In this document: positions 12,542 through 27,359 of the stretch, piece by piece
Layout of the letters: each line of letters opens with the position of its first letter
How positions within the stretch are numbered: position 1 is the first letter of the stretch
Source: Antennarius striatus
Taxonomy: Eukaryota; Chordata; Actinopteri; Lophiiformes; Antennariidae
Reading direction: 5' to 3'
Assembly: GCF_040054535.1 (NCBI RefSeq)
Contig: NC_090783.1
Location: 6,964,001 to 7,028,000, forward strand
Length of the DNA stretch: 64,000 nucleotides
Position numbers and translations under genes: made by a program
The notes under the pieces: generated by a model
Databases searched by the model: none
Told to the model about the DNA's origin: nothing
What the model saw: the letters and a program-made list of their open reading frames with translations, nothing else

Positions 12542-13940
12542 TTATGTGAACTCTTGGGAAACTTTATTACTTTTGTTCCCTTTGGTTTTTACATTTTGCT
12601 TGTGGGACTTTTGCATCAGAGCCAGCGTGTCTCGCTTCTCGATTTTCCTTAGTTGTTTCTTCTTCATCCTCTTGATCTTTGCTGTGTTCTTGATCTGTGA
12701 CATAAGACAGAAGAATATTAAAGGTCAACTACCCAACAGCACTACAAAGTGTGTTTTCATCTGCACAGTGCTGCATGACATCAAAGTTGGTTTAATAGCA
12801 TGTTCCAGAGGAGCAGGTCTAGACTATCGTCTGTACTCGGAGACGAATCCCTCTTCTAACAGGCATAAGCATCAGAGCAGCTGACTAAAAAATGAAACAT
12901 TCAGAATTCAATTAATTCTCTTATCTCATTTAAAATGATGTGCAAAACTAGAAATAGTGCGTCATGGTGTGGTGCTCCTATAAATTTACGTGACATACCA
13001 CTTGGACGATCTCTGCTTTCCTTTCATTTTCTGCACGCCGTTTCACGTTTTCTTCTCTCCTTTTCCTCTTTTCCTACAAAAACCAAGAAACATATGTTTA
13101 ATTTAAAATGTGAAAATACTTTCATTTTATAAGCATTAAATCAACGCAGCTTCAATGTACTGCACCTCTTTCTGTCTGGATTTTTCCTCTTTGAGTTGCA
13201 AAGAAAAGCGTTTCACCAGCTCCTTCTCCCGCTTGCTCTCCATCTTCTTCTCCCATGAGGAACACAACGGTTTATCTCTCACCAACGCAGAGAACCTGAA
13301 AGTTTAGATCACCGGTTTAGATCAGCGGCCACACAGTTGTCAACAACAACAATAAACAACAAAGTGATCAACATCACCTCTGCTTGTTCCGGTTCTTCCA
13401 CACTCTACCCGATTTGGGTTTCCCTAAAGGAATCCCCGGCTTCTGCTTCACACTCGACTCCAACCGAGGCTTCTTGATGACGGTCTCGGTCCCGGAGGAC
13501 ACCGTTACCTCTGCTGTAGTGACGGCCTCCACGGCTCTCGGCTCACCGGCGGGCTCCGTGCTGTCATCCGGTTCCGATCCGGCAGACGCGTCCAGCTTCT
13601 CCCCGGACACAACCTTTGTCACCTCCTGGTTGTTGTCCTCCACCGCCGGTATCTCCACCGCCGGTATCTCCACCGCCGGTATCTCCAGCGCCGGTATCTC
13701 CAGCGCCGGTATCTCCACCGCCGGTATCTCCACCGCCGGTATCTCCAGCGCCGGTATCTCCAGGAGGACTGAGCTCCTTGTTCTCCGAACGGGGGTCCTT
13801 ACCGGGTGTTGCATCGCGGCAGGAGGACGCACCTTTCGACCGCTCCGCGTCCTGGTCTCAGGCGCTGGCTCCGGGACCTCCGCCTCCCCGTGTCCCACTG
13901 CGGGACCCAGCTGTGACACACTTTTCTGTCTTTTTGACAT
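12542..13940 (-). CDS. ccdc86: Coiled-coil domain-containing protein 86 (Cyclon)
   Basis: Four exons on the minus strand: 13378-13940, 13166-13295, 12999-13073 and 12542-12694, all with GT/AG introns and matching phases, giving 306 aa. The N-terminal half is low complexity with a basic RTRSGRK patch and eight tandem EIPA(V/L) pentapeptides. The C-terminal half is the conserved CCDC86/CGR1-like region: it starts at KPKSGRVWKNRNKQRFS, runs through a strongly charged coiled coil, and ends in the IKNTAKIKRMKKKQLRKIEK and RDTLA block typical of the family. CCDC86 is a nucleolar, perichromosomal-layer protein linked to ribosome biogenesis and cytokine-induced genes. A poly(A) signal sits 13-18 nt past the stop (12524-12529). 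It is divergent from glb1, with 357 bp between start codons. Confidence 0.95.
13642..13761. repeat. 15-bp coding minisatellite in ccdc86
   Basis: Eight tandem 15-bp units (GGCGGTGGAGATACC, with GGCGCTGGAGATACC variants, on the coding strand) encode repeated EIPAV/EIPAL. The unit is a multiple of three, so copy-number change keeps the frame. The repeat also holds the antisense strand open (a 189-codon frame at 13384-13953 +), but that frame has no family resemblance and is a shadow. Confidence 0.97.
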
Positions 13941-14297
13941 CTTTTTTGATTAGATATAACTATAAAACATTACTCGAGCTCGTGAAAACACCCACGTGTG
14001 ATGGGAGCCCGTGTTGTGGACGTTTTACTTCCGCTTCTACGGGTGACGGAAGCACACTCCGCCCCCTGCTGGTCTGGAGGAGAATTCCTCTGACTATCAC
14101 ACTGACGCCAAGGACAACACTGCCCCCTGCTGCTCACAGGGCGCCGTTACTTTATAAGTGGTGAATCACATGACTTCACTTCCGTAACTCCTGATTCCGC
14201 TCATTCAAAACACCATGCGCGTACAAGAGAGAAGTACTTGAAGAAGAACACAAGTTGTGCCCCTCAGACCGGACAGGACCTCGCATGAGGACGGGTC
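13941..14297. promoter_or_regulatory. Shared divergent promoter of ccdc86 and glb1
   Basis: The 357 bp between the two start codons must hold both promoters and 5' UTRs. No TATA box is evident. Visible motifs are a CACGTG E-box (13993-13998), a TCACATGA M-box/CLEAR-like element (14166-14173), two ACTTCCG ETS/GABP-type sites (near 14028 and 14178), and a GCCCCCTGCTGGTC element (near 14061-14074) resembling the CTCF core. E-box/CLEAR elements bound by TFEB/TFE3 are known for lysosomal genes, which fits glb1. A short upstream open frame starts at 14285 and overlaps the glb1 start. Confidence 0.6.
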
Positions 14298-17200
14298 ATG
14301 TATCTGCTTAAAGTAGGAAGCGTGTTTCTGCTCCTGTTGGCAATCAAACATTCAGTAAGTAGAATATCAGTTTGACTTTCTAAAGCTTTTATCATTATTA
14401 TTATTATTATTATTCTGTTCCAGACATCGATGGAGCTGATCCTGCATCCGCTGTAGCCTTAGCCTAATAACTCCAATTCAAATGGATTGATTAAAACCTG
14501 CTCATTTTGTTTAACTTTTATGAGCTCTTATATTTACAGTTATTAAGATTTAGGGAAATATACCTGTTTTTTCTTGTAAAAATATTCAATGTGAGTGTCA
14601 ATGCAATCTTTATGATATTGAATATAATGGGTGTTGTTGTTGTTTTTTTAAATTAAGTCATGATTTTGTTGCGTTAAGTTTAGGTAAGATATCTGAGTAC
14701 CCGTCCCAAAGTCAGCTGACATGTCAGGCCAGTGCCATTTAAAACAAACATTTACCAGACATTATGGTACCTGATAAACCAAAAATCTGTCCCCATAAAG
14801 GCAGCTCAAAGTCATATGATGTGTTGGTTTGCAGCTCGGGTCACCAACATTCAGCATCGACTACAAGACTGACTGTTTTAGGAAAGATGGGGAAGTGTTC
14901 CGTTATATTTCAGGAAGCATCCATTACAGCAGAATCCCCAGAGTCTACTGGAAAGATCGACTCCTGAAGATGTACATGGCAGGGCTGAATGCCATCCAGA
15001 CGTAAGTCGACCCAAGGGGTCACCTGCTCTATACTTCATTTATTTCTGGTTTGCTGTGTCATTCAAAGCTGAAAAGTTTTCAATAAACTTTGGTGGAATT
15101 ATGTGTGGGGGTGGATCCTGGGCCAAAGAACCAGAGATTAAATTTTGAGGCCTTTCCAGGAATGGTTAGAGGTTCTAGATTGGGCCTTTTGACAGTAAGA
15201 TGGAAAATAAAATAAAAGGCCAATCAAAATAATGCGCAATTATTTACTTACTTTATTTAAATAAGTAAATAAGAGCAAGAGAAGGCTTGGACCGACCATC
15301 CGCAACGGAACAGCCATGTCTCCATAACGCTACACACATCCTACACAAATGAATAGCGTTGGTGTGTGTCTGGATAACCCTGACTATTCATTCATGTTGA
15401 AGGTACATCCCCTGGAACTACCATGAGGAGTCTCCTGGCCGGTACAGCTTCAGTGGAGACAGGGATCTGGAGCATTTCCTTCAGCTGGCCAAAGACATTG
15501 GTTTACTGGTCATCCTCAGACCTGGACCCTACATATGTGCAGAATGGGATATGGTGAGTGCAGCCGTCCTTGTCCACAGTCTCCCAGATACTGCTGGAAC
15601 CTTTTGTAACTGTCCGCAATCCCTGCTCATCAAATCTAAAGAGGCAAAGAGATCAGACGTAGATTTTAGATGCAGTATTACTTTAGCTGAACTTCGCATG
15701 GTTGTTTTAATATGGGATGCCCTGGTTTGATCTATCCTTTCAACCAGGGTGGTCTGCCTGCCTGGCTTCTCAAAAAGGAAGACATCATACTCCGTTCTTC
15801 AGATCCAGGTGAGAATCAAACAGGATGCGTGACACTTAGACAGTCTCAGTCCATCCAACACGTCAGGTTGTGTGTTTGTGTTGTGTGTATCAGATTACAT
15901 CGCAGCAGTAGACAAGTGGATGGGGAAGTTACTGCCAATGATGAAGCCATTTCTCTACCAGAACGGGGGTCCTATCATCACCGTACAGGTGAGAAACGGA
16001 AATCCTCTTTCTGCTGTTTCGCATTTGTTGTTGTGCATCATTATAACATTTAACTCTCTAAAGGTAGTAACACCTCCCTGCTGTCATTCCTACATTTGGT
16101 AGGTGGAGAATGAATACGGTAGCTATTTTGCCTGTGACTACAACTACTTGCGTCACCTGAGCAAGCAGTTCCGTTCCCATCTGGGCGATGATGTGGTGCT
16201 CTTCACCACCGATGGAGCCGCTGTCGGCTACCTCAAGTGTGGCTCGCTGCAAGGTCTCTACGCCACTGTTGACTTTGGAGCTGGTAGGTGTCAGGTGACC
16301 AGTTTGAACATATTGATGATAGCCACACAAAAGCTTTGTTGTGTGCCAGATACATGTGAGCTCATCTTTGTTTTGTCAGGTGGAAATGTGACTGCTGCCT
16401 TTGACGCCCAGAGACAGGCCGAACCTCACGGACCGCTGGCCAGTTTTAACTCATAACTATTGCACTTTGTGACTGGACTTGTCGTATTCGCTCACGGAGT
16501 TTCCTCTTGCATTAACAGGTAAACTCTGAGTTTTACACTGGCTGGCTGGACCACTGGGGATCCCATCACTCTGTCGTTCCGACCGCCTTGGTGGCGAAGT
16601 CCCTCAATGAGATCCTGGCCATGGGAGCGAACGTCAACCTGTAAGTTTACGGATGTCTATGAGACACACTGATGAAGATGAAACTATGTTGGTCTGTGTG
16701 ACACTAGCTGTGTTGTGTAAAGCTACTGTCATGTCACTCTACACAGGTATATGTTCATAGGAGGGACAAACTTTGGGTACTGGAATGGTGAGTGCAGAGT
16801 GAACGCCGTTCATAAACCGTATGTTTATTTTAGCCCAATGAAAGAAACACAATGTCTTCCTACTGGTTTCATCACTCAGGTGCTAATTCACCATATGGCC
16901 CACAACCCACAAGCTACGATTACGACGCTCCGCTCACAGAAGCAGGAGACCTCACGGAGAAGTACTTTGCCATTCGAGACGTGATCAAATTTGTGAGCGT
17001 GCCTGTCGTCTCACTTTTAAATGACACTTGTGTAATATGTGCGGTAAATTTCACCTGTTCTAATATGTCCACCTTTTCACGTCAGTATCGTAAGATACCA
17101 GACGGACCTATACCACCAACGACTCCAAAGTACGCTTACGGGACAGTTGTGCTGAAAAAGGTACGGAGTTGTTCTGAACTCACTGTTTGATGATTTGCTG

Positions 17201-19107
17201 CTATTGTTTGATTTTAACACGAGTAAATCTTTAAAGTATCTCTGCTTCTACAGCTGCAGACGGTATCTGATGCCTTGGAAAACCTCTCGTTCTCCGGCCC
17301 CGTGACAAGCATGTATCCTCAGACTTTCATTGAACTCAACCAGGTATCCCATAATGTTTGTTAGTTTTATTACTTTCAGTTTCTTTGCTTGTTTGCCTGC
17401 AGAGAATCTCTTAATTTTGCACGCAGGTTTTTAAGAAATGGTCTTGGGTCCAAACTTTCTATCTTTTGTTGAAATAAACATCTGTCCTGTTTGCCCTGCA
17501 GGCCTTTGGCTTTGTGCTGTACAGGACTGCTCTGCCTTTTGACTGCAGCAAACCAACCCCATTGTCGTCTCCGCTGAACGGCGTTCACGACAGAGCATAC
17601 GTGTCTGTGGATGGGGTGAGTCTGACCGTTTCCTATCCGAAATGTGTCCCTCAGCAGTTCCCTAGTTTGTTGTCAGGACCTGTTAAACTTGAGCTTACTT
17701 TGCTTTTGTTGGAAAAAATGTTTCCATTGAAACATTTTCAGATTCATTATTATGGTAGTACAAAAAAGTATTGTATTGTCGTGTTATATTTTGTTCTGGA
17801 AAATTAAGATTTTTTTAAAAATGGTTTTAATGTAGTAAGGATCTTATACATGTGAGATACTTTAAATACATTTGTTTGTGGGCAAATAGAAATGAAGTAA
17901 ATGTAGAATCAAGGGTTTCAGGGGATTTCTATCTAAAACAAAGCTGCTTTTATCAGAAATGAAATGAAAATATGCCGAAATGATCCCGACTTCTCCAGGT
18001 GGCTGTAGGGATTCTTGAACGGAACAAGGTTTTGACAATCAACGTGACTGGGAAAGCTGGCAGTCAGTTGGACATACTGGTGGAGAATATGGGCCGGATC
18101 AACTATGGAAAATACATTAATGACTTCAAGGTTTTTTTGTTTTCTTGCTAAATTTTAAAGTACGGATGTATTTTTTGATGAAAACTGACCTATCATTATA
18201 TTGGATTTAACTTTGTATTTGCATTTTATATATTGTAAAAACTTGAGTTGATTTGAAAAGTGATAAATAACTTACTACATCCTTGATTTCAGCCCTTCCT
18301 TTTCTCGCCTTTTTCTTTCTCCACTGTACAGGGTCTGGTGTCCAACATGACTTTGGGGACTGACACGCTCTGCGGCTGGACCATGTACAGCCTCAGTATC
18401 GATGAAGCTATCAGTGAAGGACTTCTGAGCGAAACAACACCAACACAGGAGCCTCAGCAGGAGCCTCAGCCTGCCGCTCTCTCCCTTCCAACCTTCTACC
18501 AGGGAAGCTTCATCATCCCTGATGGCATCCCGGACCTCCCTCAAGACACCTACATTAAACTGCCTGAATGGAGGAAGGCATGTCACACACATGGCACATT
18601 TAAATACAATTACGATTGTGTTTACATGCGTGGAACATCAGGAAAAAACTTTGATTGTTCATTAATTTCTTTGGGATGGAAGCTTGACTGACATATTACA
18701 AGCTAAAGTTATGATCAGTTCTAAGAATTAAGTATTAATGTATTTGATTCTGCAGCACTACTTCAACTATAAGAACATGAAAGATGTGGTCCTAAATCCC
18801 AAAGTCTTCTAGACAGAATCAGTCCGTTCATTTTTTTTCCTGTTCAAATTAGGGCCAAGTTTGGATCAACAGCATCAACGTGGGGCGTTACTGGCCAAGC
18901 CGAGGGCCTCAAGTCACACTTTTTGTTCCAGCCAACATCCTCAGCACAGCTGCACCCAACAATGTGACGGTCCTGGAGTTGGAGGAGGCTCCTTGCAGCT
19001 CAGGGTCGTGTAGTGTGGAGTTTATTTCAGCCCCTGTCCTGAATGCAACGGTCCAGTTTGACCACAAACAGTACAGGAGACTCTTCAACAAAGAAGATTT
19101 GTTGTGA
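14298..19107 (+). CDS. glb1: Lysosomal beta-galactosidase (GH35), GLB1-like
   Basis: Sixteen exons: 14298-14354, 14835-15001, 15403-15553, 15748-15808, 15894-15988, 16103-16283, 16380-16438, 16519-16640, 16747-16787, 16880-16992, 17086-17160, 17254-17343, 17502-17615, 17999-18130, 18332-18577 and 18853-19107. All phases agree, giving 652 aa (human GLB1 677). A signal peptide covers residues 1-19. The GH35 barrel follows with [10 protein letters not shown], the acid/base Glu181 in VENEYG and the nucleophile Glu261 in NSEFYTG. The beta-domains follow ([22 protein letters not shown]). The enzyme removes terminal beta-galactose from gangliosides, keratan sulfate and glycoproteins in the lysosome. 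Similarity is closer to GLB1 than to GLB1L (for example NGANSPY and [14 protein letters not shown]), but the paralogue was not formally excluded. Introns 7 and 15 need GC donors. The poly(A) signal is at 19471-19476. Confidence 0.93.
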
Positions 19108-19613
19108 ATACAAGGGAACTGCTGACAAAAACTGATTGACTGCCCTTTCTAATGTCTATACCCAAATTAGCACTTGCGTTCACCGATGAAGTCAATGATT
19201 TTTCATGTGGGTATCTCTACCTCACTGACTCTACATGGTATTTCCATTCAAACATATTTTTTTCCTCTTCAGAAAGGGATTGAAGGTATGCTGAAACATA
19301 TCAGCCTGAATGTTCATTTTTATGGTAAAAAATACATCAGGGAAATTTGATATGAATTATATCAACTACATTTTTTTTGTGAGAGACTGATATGTAATTT
19401 ATATTGATTTTGAAGGAATATTGATTACATTTTGAATTTGTCAGATTTAATATGTGTAAAGCATATGCATAATAAAATAAAATAAAAAACTTATCCTGTT
19501 CAAGCCAGATTTCATTTCTTCATCTAAACCAGTCATTGTCATCTCAGTAAAAAAGTGTGTGATTGAAGCAAATACAGCAGCTGTTAGGAAACTGAGTCTT
19601 TTACTTACAGTCG

Positions 19614-19642
<29 letters not shown>
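19614..19642. repeat. (GT)n microsatellite
   Basis: About 14 GT units between the glb1 poly(A) site and the cldnd1 promoter region. Confidence 0.95.
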
Positions 19643-19644
<2 letters not shown>

Positions 19645-19859
19645 GTAATGTTTTTTAGTCTTTATTTGAACCTTAAGTGGTCTTTATGTGGCAGCTAATA
19701 TAGCTGAATATTTTCTGTTTTTAACAAAGATTATAATAAAGGTTTAGGGTTGGAGAAAGCAGAACATTTCACAAAATTCTTTTTTGTGATATTGTTACAC
19801 TGATAGAACCACAGAAACAGAAAAACACGAAACGTTTAATCCAACCTCCATACGAGAGG

Positions 19860-20041
19860 GGGCAGCACTTAACATAACACTCACCTTTATTTTTCGTGAA
19901 GAAGAAGAAGAAGAAGGAGGAGGAGGAGGCGGAAGTGAGTTTGTGGACACTGTAATAGATAACCTGAGAGGGAGATAAACAAAAACAAAAACAAGAAGAA
20001 ATAACGCCAGGTACCTTTCATTCAGCCTGGACAAGCAATGC
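19860..20041 (+). promoter_or_regulatory. Probable promoter and first non-coding exon of cldnd1
   Basis: A purine-rich tract of GAA/GGA repeats (19899-19930) ends in GGCGGAAGTGAG, an ETS-type site, and no TATA box is seen. About 110 bp downstream, AATGCG|GTAATT at 20041 is a plausible donor for a 5' UTR exon. It would join the acceptor TATGCAG at 20457-20463, just upstream of the cldnd1 start codon. The transcription start itself cannot be placed from the sequence. Confidence 0.4.
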
Positions 20042-20485
20042 GGTAATTACAAATATTTAACGTGTATTTGTCGATTAAATGTGGATATTTCTATTTCCGG
20101 TTGTAGCTGAATAACATTGTGTTCGAAGGATGCTTGCTGTCCCACAGTGGAGAAGCCTGCATTTTGTCGTAAATTAAACTATCAGTCGTGAGTAGCTAAC
20201 ATCTAACTTTTGTCCTCTGCTATGATAAGTAATAATTTAGACACGCTCACGGAGCACGGTAAATTAAGGACCTTTGAACGTCAGTCTCTGTTTTTGCGGT
20301 TTTAATGCTTGGGGACCGAACGCGCCTCTATGCTTCCGGCTTTGCTCACATGGGATCCAGTAATCCAGTGGTCAACACCCCTGTGGTGCTGTTACACACA
20401 TTACTATGGATTAGAATGATCTGGAAATGGGAATGTTTGAACAGTTTGTTGTTCTATATGCAGGCTGTAAGAGCAGCTGGTAGAC

Positions 20486-23155
<2,670 letters not shown>

Positions 23156-24395
23156 AGAGAGATGGTTGCTGCAAATGGCCTAAGAGAAGCTAAGTGGTCG
23201 GAAGAGTTTTTTAAAAACTAACTAGATTCTGAGAAAAAAGCAATATGAATTTAACCGATTGTACAGGAGGTAATGTTTGACTTCCTCTGCAACAAATATT
23301 TTAATAAAAGACACAACATTGTGTCACAGATTCAAAGGCAGGAATTGACTAAAATAGTTTGCAAGTGATCATGAGTACAAAATATGAGTGTGATATCTTT
23401 AAGTTGTGTGTGTGTATGTGTTTTTATCGTATATAATCTCTATCTTACTTAAAGCATGCCTTTATATGTATATAAACAGGAATTAGTATGGATGACTTAT
23501 GTCTGATGTTCATTTTGTTGATGTGCCATACTTAAATGCCTTCTTGTCAGCTACTCACCACTCTGTCCTTAAATGACATCCAGGTTATAAACCACAAATT
23601 TATGACATGCAGTTATCAAAGTTTGGGTGGATCTATCAACGCATGAAAAATATTAAAGAAGTCTATTCTTTATGATTGTTTTTTTGTTTGTTTTGTTTTC
23701 GTTCTATTTTGTACAAGTTAAATATGGCGCTGCTGCTGCGCATGCCTTTTAAGCAGACTGTTGTGTAATCTGTGGTAATGCTTTCTTTCAGTTTGTACTG
23801 TGTGTTGACTACATGCCAGTGAAAGTTTTCACTAAAAATAGAACCACTTTTGTCCGTTGTCCCCACCCTTACTGATCTGATGTTTATTAACAGTTCATGT
23901 AAGAGAAGAAAAAAAAAACTTAATTGATTTGATGCCACTTATGTGAACCTGTGACCGTGTAACATTTGGCTTCAAGTGTTTTAACTCCAATACACTATAC
24001 TTCTGCCACTATATATTTGTTATAGTGAAGCTTAATTGATCCAAGATAGTGAAAATGTTCATCAAATCCGGAGTCATTTATCTGTTTCTTTAATTTGTTG
24101 ACGATCATCGACATTTAAGAGGGTTTTTTTTTTTTTAAATGAATTTCAAAATTTCTCAGTTGTAAGTGAAACTCTTCATGAATCCACATGTTTACACTTT
24201 AAATTTGTGTGGAAAGTGAAATATTTTTTTGTGTCAAACTGATTCAGCTCTTGGTACCAGATGTAAATTGTGATATTTTTGTCACAATGTTTTGTTACTT
24301 GTTGTAAATGTGTGCGCTCTGGTTTTTCTAAATGTATGTGTTCTGAAGCACACTGTACTTGTTACCGTATTAATAAATTTTACATTTTCCTTCTT
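23156..24395 (+). other. cldnd1 3' UTR
   Basis: AT-rich, with no exon or classified repeat. AATAAA at 24372-24377 is the likely distal poly(A) signal; another AATAAA near 23301 could give a short form. The convergent acy3 stop lies only about 750 bp further right. Confidence 0.55.
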
Positions 24396-25126
24396 CTGTA
24401 AATGTTTTTTTGTGAGAACTTTTACAATCAAATTTGAAATGCATTGTCAGTCTATCAAAAAGTGACTTTGGTGCAGTTGTGTTGGAAAAAATCCATACTG
24501 CATTTAAACGTAACCCAGGATAAATGGAACCTCCCCTCCAAAAAAATCCTAATTTTGCGGGGGAGGTGGTTTGATATGAGCCAGATCAGCAAGACCACAC
24601 ATTTCAATATAGCATGTAGCTTAGGGTTGTAAACATGTCCTGTTTTCATTCAGCTCGATGTACAGATGTATTTTACAGTCAGAAGCAAAATTAATGCATG
24701 AATTCATTGGAAAAATATTAATCAGCTGTTTGCGTTGATAAAATAATATATCACTTCAAATTGTTTAATGCAACAATGTAGAATGTTTCCACATAACACA
24801 AAATGTTTAGTGAGTGTCAGTTTATAATACTAATAATTATTTAGTCAAGTTTAAATTAAGTATACAATCACATCTTGTTTCTTTTGTGAGCATTTAAACA
24901 CATTGTAAAGTCTTACAGCCTCATAAAGATCCAAGCTGAGCTAAAACACCATCAATTTACAGTGATCCAGTTTTTTTACATTGTTTTAATATTAATAATC
25001 ATGTGTGATGTTATTTGCCCAAGTTTGTCTATCTGCTCCTTTGAGAGGCTTAAAACATTTTAGTATGCTTTCAGTGGTTCTTTTAGAGCATCGCGACAGG
25101 AACAGGGTGTCATTCCTCCTCTGTAC

Positions 25127-27132
25127 TCAGTCCCTCTTCACGCTAATGGACGGGAGGGTCACTGTGGTCTTCCTAGATAACATGAAAGCAATCTTCTTTT
25201 CATAGTATGCACATTCATTTATAAAGTAAGGGTAGAGTTCTTCCCCCTCGTACATCACAGATTCCCCAACAAATGTCTGGAAGATGGGGTCGCCTGGTCG
25301 GAGAAGTCTGAAGTCATTATCCTGGAGAAAGAGAAAGACGGCTCATTATCATTATCATCATCATTATGAACCAGGAAAGATTTGATGCCATGTTTCCAGA
25401 GCAGTTTTTTTTATTTTACAGCTTTGTGGATGTAAATTTAGATTTATTATATAAATTTAATCTTCAAAACAGTGACTTTCCTGGTCAGACATCAAAGTAC
25501 TGAGCTGAGATTGAATATAAAGCTCCATAAAACTAAGAGGATCTATAGGTTAAACATATTTTCATATATTACATGTCTCATTTTTAAAAGAAAGTTATTA
25601 AAATATAGCAAATATAAATGTAAGCTTATGTATGCATGTATTCTTCCATGATTGTGTCATACCTGCAGGTGTGGGTGTATGGCAGCAGTGATTTCATTTG
25701 TTGCAGGATCCCTCGGGTAATCTATGGCCTTCGCCTTCATGTACACTTCTATTTCACCTCCTTCAAATGTAGTTCCTAGCAGCACAGGATAGTGTGAGTA
25801 ACGGTACTCATGGAGGCAGTCAGCAATCATTTTAAGTTTGAAAAAAAAACCCTGGACAAAGCATGTCTGTTGTCATTGCTAGTGTTATTCTTGATCTATT
25901 GAAAGATTTAGGCTGGATAATGACATTTTCCGGTGTGCTACTCTGTGATTTTGAGATTGAGGAAGAAAAATCATTTACAAGTACATCTGAGAAAACCCCC
26001 CCAATACTTTCCTTCCATCTCTGGATGCCAAAAAGTGAAACCATATTATTGTAAAATCTTTTATGGCAGGTGTTCAGACTAGATCTACAGAGTGATTATT
26101 CATGAGGTTGTTATCAATAACTTGGATGATATCAGAAGTTATTACCTGAATTGAATGCCTGAAGCCATTCTAATGTGAGATCCACTCCCTCTTTCATTGT
26201 ATTATAGATCTCAGCTCTGAGCACACCGGTGGGTTGAGGACCAATTTCTAACGCTGTGAAGAAGAAGGGAAACAGTTCCAATATTTTACTTTTTTAATCA
26301 TTATAGTAACAATTTAAAATTCTTCACCTTCATGCGTACACTGACACTTACCATATCCGTGTTTGGACACAGAATCCAAGAAGGAAACCTCAGAAGTGGG
26401 GATATTGGAGACAATTGCTCTCACAGGCACCGAAGACATCTTACTCTGAAAACCAAATTTACTACCATAATTACATAGTATGGAGAGCAAAGAACATGCA
26501 CAACTCAGTAATAACAAAAAAAAGTAAATAAAATTGTCTTTATAAAGAAAACATACTAGTACTTAAATCCCAGAAAAGAATTATTAAATGATAACCAGAA
26601 CCTGTATGTATTTGAAAATGTGCAGGTTGATCCAGTCGCGTCTTGTCGTGATGACACACATGCCCATATTGGCAGTGGTGTTGTGGAGGTCACAGATGAA
26701 ATCCATAGCCTCTGGACTTCCTCTGGGCCCCAGCTGAGCATTCAGCTCCTGGGCCCGCCTCTCCTCATAGGGGGTAGAGTTTGTTATGGGGGCACTGGAA
26801 GAAAGAACAGATAATAAAACAATAAAATAAAAGTTTTCCCAGATATACATACACACTTTTTTTAAATATTAAAATGCAGTTTAATTGTTTTAAAACATTT
26901 CTTACCTCAACCATGAGTCTACAAAAGAGCGATTGAGATCTTTGTCTATGTATCTTCTGCAAACTTCAATGGCTCGTGGATTCGATACGACGGGGGTTAC
27001 AGAAAGGGATCCATCCTGATCTGGGTTCTTTTTCAGCAGTTCTCTCACTAAATACACGCCTGACATCTCGTTTCCATGGGTGCCACCACATATGGCGACA
27101 CGGGTCAATGGTGGGAAAAACACATGCTCCAT
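25127..27132 (-). CDS. acy3: Aminoacylase-3 / aspartoacylase-family deacylase
   Basis: Six exons on the minus strand: 26906-27132 (ATG at 27130-27132), 26602-26794, 26352-26445, 26146-26253, 25663-25775 and 25127-25321, giving 309 aa (human ACY3 319). The start codon directly follows an acceptor (TTTCTACAG), so an upstream 5' UTR exon exists; a TATATAAAAG box near 27345 (-) could serve it. The zinc ligands of the M14 aspartoacylase family are present: His19 and Glu22 in GGTHGNE, and His113 in DLHNTT. The catalytic Glu174 lies in LEIGPQPTG. Wording such as GNEMSGVYL, CRRYID, TTANMG and LDSVSK is closer to ACY3 than to ASPA. ACY3 deacetylates mercapturic acids and N-acetyl aromatic amino acids, mainly in kidney and liver. 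ASPA remains a less likely alternative. Confidence 0.92.
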
Positions 27133-27359
27133 CTGTAGAAACAGAAAGAAAAACTTTTCATAAAAAAATTTTTTGTGTCTTTTTTTCTCTCCCTGTTTTC
27201 TGTTAAAAATACTTTGAAGGTAGCATGACGGTAATTTCATCTGTGCTGTATGTTGTGTATAAATGGTACATTTTACAATATAGTTGACTATTACTATTAC
27301 TATTACTATGACTATGATGAGGTTGGAATGTACCACCAGGTTTAACCTTTTATATAGTC

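Noticed and set aside
13384-13953. 189-codon open frame antisense to ccdc86 exon 1
   Set aside because: It is held open by the 15-bp repeat; no family resemblance, no splice or promoter context, and the opposite strand is clearly coding.
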